Below the pieces are notes generated by a model. The model was not told the DNA's origin. It ran no database searches and saw only the letters and a program-made list of their open reading frames with translations. The translations under genes were made by a program, and so were the position numbers. A DNA stretch of 9,176 nucleotides from an uncultured Litorivicinus sp. (lineage in GTDB: Bacteria > Pseudomonadota > Gammaproteobacteria > Pseudomonadales > Litorivicinaceae): assembly GCA_938091715.1 (NCBI GenBank), contig CALKMT010000149.1:1-9176 (forward strand), read 5' to 3'. Each line of letters opens with the position of its first letter. The stretch's first letter is position 1. Below are positions 6,278 through 9,176 of this stretch, in pieces.

Positions 6278-7211
6278 TCAGTACCACATCCAATAAGCGT
6301 CCGGCGATGTCCTGACCGGTTTCGGCCATGATTTCACGCATACAGGTGGGAGAGGTCACGTTGATTTCAGTCACTCGCTGACCAATCACATCCAAGCCGA
6401 CTAAATATAGTCCACGGGCTTTTAGATGCGGTCCGATGGTATTAGCCAGGGCCCAATCGGAATCGCTCAGGGGCTGTACGACGCCGCGGCCGCCGGCGGC
6501 AATGTTGCCCCGGGTTTCGCCCTGACTTGGAATGCGTGCCAGGCAATGATCAACGGCCTGGCCGTTAATCATCAGGATGCGTTTGTCGCCGTCGACAATT
6601 TCAGGCAGGTATTTCTGCGCCATGATGGTGTTGGCGCCGTTATCGGTCAGCGACTCGATCACAGCACCTAGGTTCATGCCGTCCTGAGCGATACGAAAGA
6701 TGCCGCGCCCGCCCATGCCATCCAATGGCTTAAAAATGACGTCTTTGTGGGTCTGGTGAAAGCCGCGCAGCTGGGCGTCGTTGCGACTGACCAGAGTCGG
6801 TGCCATCAGATCTGGGAAGTGGGTGGCGAACAGTTTTTCGTTGCAGTCGCGAACGCTGGCAGGGCGGTTAATGACCTTGACGCCGGCGCGCTCGGCCAGA
6901 TCCAAAATCTGGGTGGCGTACAGGTATTCGCTGTCAAACGGCGGATCGGTGCGGATAAACAACGCATCCAACTGTGCCAGGGCCTGAGTCCGTGGGGTGC
7001 CCAAGGTAAAGAAATCCTGAGCTTGGTCGCGCACCTCGAGCGGCGCCATGTGCCCCATGGGAATACCGCAATCAATCGACAGGTCGGACGGGGTCAGATA
7101 TTCAATCTGAGCGCCCCGGGCCTGGGCGGCCAGCAAAATGGCAAACGAGGTGTCTTTGTAGGGTTTGATGGCCTCGATAGGGTCCATCAAGATGCCGATC
7201 CTATGACTCAC
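6261..7211 (-). CDS. gshB: Glutathione synthetase
   Basis: GshB is an ATP-grasp ligase that joins gamma-glutamylcysteine and glycine, the last step of glutathione synthesis, in the cytoplasm. The product is 316 residues, equal to the E. coli enzyme. It shows GILMDPIEAI (6-15), RTDPPFDSEYLYAT (87-100), NRPASVRDCNEKLF (115-128), KPLDGMGGRGIF (161-172), DGDKR (207-211), RIPSQGETRGNIAAGGRG (226-243) and the metal-binding EINVTSPT (282-289). The start is GTG at 7211: AAGGAG lies 6 nt upstream and MSHRIGILMDP aligns with the family start. It follows rsmE by 27 nt, the rsmE-gshB-yqgE-ruvX order seen in E. coli, here with the TonB gene inserted after gshB. Confidence 0.98.
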   Translation of the reverse strand: MSHRIGILMDPIEAIKPYKDTSFAILLAAQARGAQIEYLTPSDLSIDCGIPMGHMAPLEVRDQAQDFFTLGTPRTQALAQLDALFIRTDPPFDSEYLYATQILDLAERAGVKVINRPASVRDCNEKLFATHFPDLMAPTLVSRNDAQLRGFHQTHKDVIFKPLDGMGGRGIFRIAQDGMNLGAVIESLTDNGANTIMAQKYLPEIVDGDKRILMINGQAVDHCLARIPSQGETRGNIAAGGRGVVQPLSDSDWALANTIGPHLKARGLYLVGLDVIGQRVTEINVTSPTCMREIMAETGQDIAGRLLDVVLNEDNN

Positions 7212-7217
7212 GAGGGT

Positions 7218-7223
7218 CTCCTT
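7218..7223 (-). promoter_or_regulatory. Ribosome binding site of gshB
   Basis: The minus strand reads AAGGAG, 6 nt before the GTG at 7211. This strong site supports GTG as the true start of gshB. Confidence 0.75.
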
Positions 7224-7238
7224 GATTAGGCAGGCAGT

Positions 7239-7955
7239 TTAACCTGCTAGGTCACCGGATAGATATTGGCACAGGGACAAAGCCGTCACTGCGGCGGTCT
7301 CGGCCCGCAGAATGCGCGGTCCCAGAGTAATCCCGGCATAGCCTTTGTTCGCGATCAGCCTCTGTTCGTCCTGGGTCCAACCCCCTTCGGGTCCGATCAG
7401 CAATTGGATGGGTTGGGTGCTGGGTTGCAAGGCTTCGCTGGCCTCTGGGTCCAGTACATAGCCCTGTCCTTGTAGTTCTAAAGCCTCCAGGGCGATCGGC
7501 GCAGACAGCCTTGGACTGTGGCTTCGCAGGCTTTGCTCGCAGGCCGAGTCCAAGATGGATTGCCAGCGCGCCATTTTCTTGTCCAGCTTATCCATCAGTC
7601 GCCCGTCGGTGCGCTGGCAGATCAGGGGTTGAATATGATCCACCCCCAGCTCACAGGTTTTCTGCAACGCCCATTCAAAACGTTCCGGCTTGATCAGTGC
7701 CAGGCACAGGGTGGTGTGCACTGGGCTGCGGTTATCCACTTGGCAGATGTCTTGGCAATCCAGGGTCAAGCTGCGCCGATCCGTGGCACTGACGGTGGCG
7801 CGCATTTGTTGGCCGGCGCCGTCGAACAGCTCCAGCGGCTGACCGGGCTTTACTCGCAGCACCTTTAACAAATAATGTGCGCTATCTCCCTGAATCAGAT
7901 GATGATTCAACGCCTGCGGCAATGGGTGTGTGAGGATACGGGGAACTCTATTCAT
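7239..7955 (-). CDS. rsmE: 16S rRNA (uracil(1498)-N3)-methyltransferase
   Basis: RsmE is a SPOUT-class (knotted) S-adenosylmethionine-dependent enzyme that methylates U1498 of 16S rRNA in the assembled 30S subunit. The 238-residue product has an N-terminal PUA-like domain (about 1-75, including HYLLKVLRVKPGQPLELFDG) and the SPOUT domain. The latter shows KPERFEWALQKTCELGV (89-105), EQSLRSHSPRL (140-150), LLIGPEGGWTQDE (185-197) and LGPRILRAETAA (211-222), the cofactor-binding knot. The open frame begins at 7991, but MNRVPRIL at 7955 matches the family start. Its ribosome site is weak (GGTG). It is the first gene of the minus-strand block, so the block's promoter should lie in or beyond the divergent gap with the TPR gene. 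Confidence 0.96.
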   Translation of the reverse strand: MNRVPRILTHPLPQALNHHLIQGDSAHYLLKVLRVKPGQPLELFDGAGQQMRATVSATDRRSLTLDCQDICQVDNRSPVHTTLCLALIKPERFEWALQKTCELGVDHIQPLICQRTDGRLMDKLDKKMARWQSILDSACEQSLRSHSPRLSAPIALEALELQGQGYVLDPEASEALQPSTQPIQLLIGPEGGWTQDEQRLIANKGYAGITLGPRILRAETAAVTALSLCQYLSGDLAG

Positions 7956-8003
7956 GGGCGCACCATAGTCTGGAGATGACAACAAAAACAACAGGAGCTT
8001 GCC
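7956..8003. promoter_or_regulatory. Divergent intergenic gap between rsmE and the TPR gene
   Basis: These 48 nt separate two genes that point away from each other, so promoters for both should lie here or just inside the neighbouring gene. The plus side ends in an A/C-rich leader and AGGAG (7993-7997), a good Shine-Dalgarno 6 nt before ATG 8004. I found no convincing -35/-10 pair on either strand; the best -10-like hexamer is CATAGT (7964-7969), without a suitable -35. The regulatory assignment rests on gene layout alone. Confidence 0.35.
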
Positions 8004-8597
8004 ATGCGTGTTTTACTCACCGCCTTCATTTTTACCCTAAGTCACTGGGCCTTGGCCGAGGACTCGGCCGGACTGATTCAGGACTACGATCAAACCAGTT
8101 GGCAAGTGTCCGATACCGGCGCGCAAATTGCCGCCTTCGAGGATCAGTTAGCCGCCTGGCAGCAGCTGGACGACACGAGCGAGGTTTTGATGTGGCGCGG
8201 CGCAGTGGCAGCGTCGATTGCCCGGGCCAAGGGTGGAGTCGGGGCATTGGGGCTGCTAAAGCAGGCCAAAAAAGATCTTGATGCCGCCATTCAGGCTGAC
8301 CCAGATAACAGCATGGCGGTCGCCATCCAGGCCAACCTGTTCGCCAAGGCACCGGGTTGGCCGTTGTCGGTGGGCAACTCGAAAAAGGCCGCCGCTGGAT
8401 TCGCCAAGGCCCTAGCCGTGGACCCCAGCAACATTTTAGCCTTGCAGGGGTACGGGGAATTTCTTGCAGAAAAGGGCGACATTCCAGGCGCAAAAATCCA
8501 ATATAGAAAGGCATTAACACTGGCTCCTCGTGAGGGGCGTGAGATGGCGGATCAAGCCCGCCAACAAACCATTCAAGGGCTGCTAGACGCCCTGTAA
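8004..8597 (+). CDS. Secreted TPR protein of unknown function
   Basis: The 197-residue product starts with a likely Sec signal peptide (MRVLLTAFIFTLSHWALA, cut after about residue 18 before EDSAG), so it should act in the periplasm. A helical middle (about 40-80) with MWRGAVAASIARAKGG is followed by TPR-like helices: LLKQAKKDLDAAIQADPDNS (84-103), KKAAAGFAKALAVDPSN (127-143) and GDIPGAKIQYRKALTLAP (158-175). The segment APGWPLSVGNSKKA (116-129) resembles the PGWP...G motif of a group of bacterial periplasmic TPR proteins I recognise only as uncharacterised. A good AGGAG precedes the ATG. No catalytic residues are seen; it is probably a protein-binding scaffold (inference). The permease gene follows after 9 nt, so the two may be co-transcribed. 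Confidence 0.85.
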   Translation: MRVLLTAFIFTLSHWALAEDSAGLIQDYDQTSWQVSDTGAQIAAFEDQLAAWQQLDDTSEVLMWRGAVAASIARAKGGVGALGLLKQAKKDLDAAIQADPDNSMAVAIQANLFAKAPGWPLSVGNSKKAAAGFAKALAVDPSNILALQGYGEFLAEKGDIPGAKIQYRKALTLAPREGREMADQARQQTIQGLLDAL

Positions 8598-8606
8598 GGC
8601 ACGGCA

Positions 8607-9176
8607 TTGAATCGACACCAGGCGGCGCTGCTCGCGGTTACCGTATTTATCTGGGGCTCCACCTGGTATGCCATCAAGTTCCAACTCGGTGTGGTCGAGC
8701 CGGTGGTTTCCGTGGCCTGGCGGTTCTTGGCCGCGGCCGGACTGATTTTTTTGACCGCCCGGCTGATCGGTGTCCGTTTGACGCTAACCCCGGGCCAACA
8801 CGCCTGGGCCCTGATCCAGGGATTGACCCTGTTCGGCGTCAACTACTGCCTGTTTTATCTCGCCACCGCGCACATCACCACGGGCCTGATCGCGGTGATT
8901 TTCTCGACCATTGTGTTTTGGAATATCTGGGGCGCTCGGCTGTGGTTTGGGCATTTGATTGATCTTCAGGTGGTCATCGGGGCGTTTGTCGGGTTTTGTG
9001 GCATGTCGCTGTTGTTCATGCCGGATATCTTCATTTTGAATTACGGGCCGACCGAGATTGGTGCGTTGCTGTTGTGCGTGGCCGCCACGGTCTGCGCCAG
9101 TGCCGGCAATTTGGTCAATGCGCGTAATCAAAAAGCCGGCATCGGCCTGTGGCAGGGCAACGCCTGGGGCATGTTG
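8607..9176 (+). CDS. EamA/DMT-family transporter (3' end cut off by window)
   Basis: The frame is open from 8607 to the window end (190 codons) with no stop; full members have about 290-300 residues and ten membrane helices. I see about six hydrophobic helices: roughly 7-24, 33-52, 67-86, 91-110, 119-137 and 149-170. The first EamA repeat signature is clear: FIWGSTWYAIKF (14-25) followed by P32 and SVAWRFLAAAGLIF (35-48). The second repeat begins near 149. It is an inner-membrane drug/metabolite exporter; the substrate cannot be assigned. The start is TTG at 8607, with AAGG (8596-8599, overlapping the TPR gene stop) 7 nt before it; no in-frame ATG lies near the expected N-terminus. Low expression from TTG and coupling to the upstream gene are plausible. 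Confidence 0.9.
   Translation, partial: MNRHQAALLAVTVFIWGSTWYAIKFQLGVVEPVVSVAWRFLAAAGLIFLTARLIGVRLTLTPGQHAWALIQGLTLFGVNYCLFYLATAHITTGLIAVIFSTIVFWNIWGARLWFGHLIDLQVVIGAFVGFCGMSLLFMPDIFILNYGPTEIGALLLCVAATVCASAGNLVNARNQKAGIGLWQGNAWGML

Noticed and set aside
6747..7229. A 160-codon plus-strand frame antisense to gshB
   Set aside because: gshB is unambiguous on the minus strand; the antisense frame shows no domain.
7226..7245. GCAGG/CCTGC inverted repeat between rsmE and gshB as a terminator
   Set aside because: It is a 5-bp stem with an 8-nt loop and no T-run, and the genes appear co-transcribed.
7956..7991. 12-codon upstream extension of rsmE
   Set aside because: RsmE proteins begin at the M-x-R-V-P-R-I motif, which fits ATG 7955.
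1..9176. Search for CRISPR arrays, tRNA or rRNA genes, insertion sequences and att sites
   Set aside because: No regularly spaced repeats, cloverleaf-like segments, transposase motifs or flanking direct repeats were seen. Almost all bases are coding.

Overview
This window is ordinary, tightly packed core chromosome from a GC-rich gammaproteobacterium. The layout resembles the Pseudomonas/Oceanospirillales type: a pilT-pilU pair, then a convergent block rsmE-gshB-tonB-yqgE-ruvX-pyrB-pyrC'. The pairing of pyrB with a catalytically dead dihydroorotase-like gene, and the close likeness of this PyrB to the Pseudomonas enzyme, support that placement. I see no mobile element, CRISPR array, tRNA or rRNA, and no integration scar.

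Left part, plus strand (1-2663): the C-terminal two thirds of pilT, then pilU, the two motor ATPases of type IV pilus retraction. A metallo-beta-lactamase-fold hydrolase of unknown substrate follows. Its 3' end overlaps, tail to tail, the 3' end of the minus-strand block.

Middle, minus strand (7955 down to 2631): seven genes that look like one transcription unit, read rsmE, gshB, a TonB-family gene, yqgE/algH, ruvX, pyrB, pyrC'. Most junctions overlap by 1-17 nt; the longest gaps are 27 and 41 nt. The block joins 16S rRNA methylation, glutathione synthesis, an envelope energy-coupling protein, a Holliday-junction/rRNA-processing nuclease-fold protein and the second step of pyrimidine synthesis. 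In Pseudomonas the aspartate transcarbamoylase is a PyrB/PyrC' complex. The TonB paralogue at this locus there (TonB3) is linked to twitching motility, which ties the block loosely to pilT-pilU.

Right part, plus strand (8004-9176): a secreted TPR protein and, 9 nt later, an EamA/DMT-family permease that starts with TTG and runs off the window. A 48-nt divergent gap (7956-8003) separates them from rsmE.

The most unusual point is pyrC'. At 292 residues it lacks both the N-terminal and C-terminal strands that form the beta-sandwich of dihydroorotases, and it has lost metal ligands, so it looks like a bare-barrel pseudoenzyme. The pyrR gene found upstream of pyrB in Pseudomonas is also absent here. 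No clearly new multi-gene system is visible.
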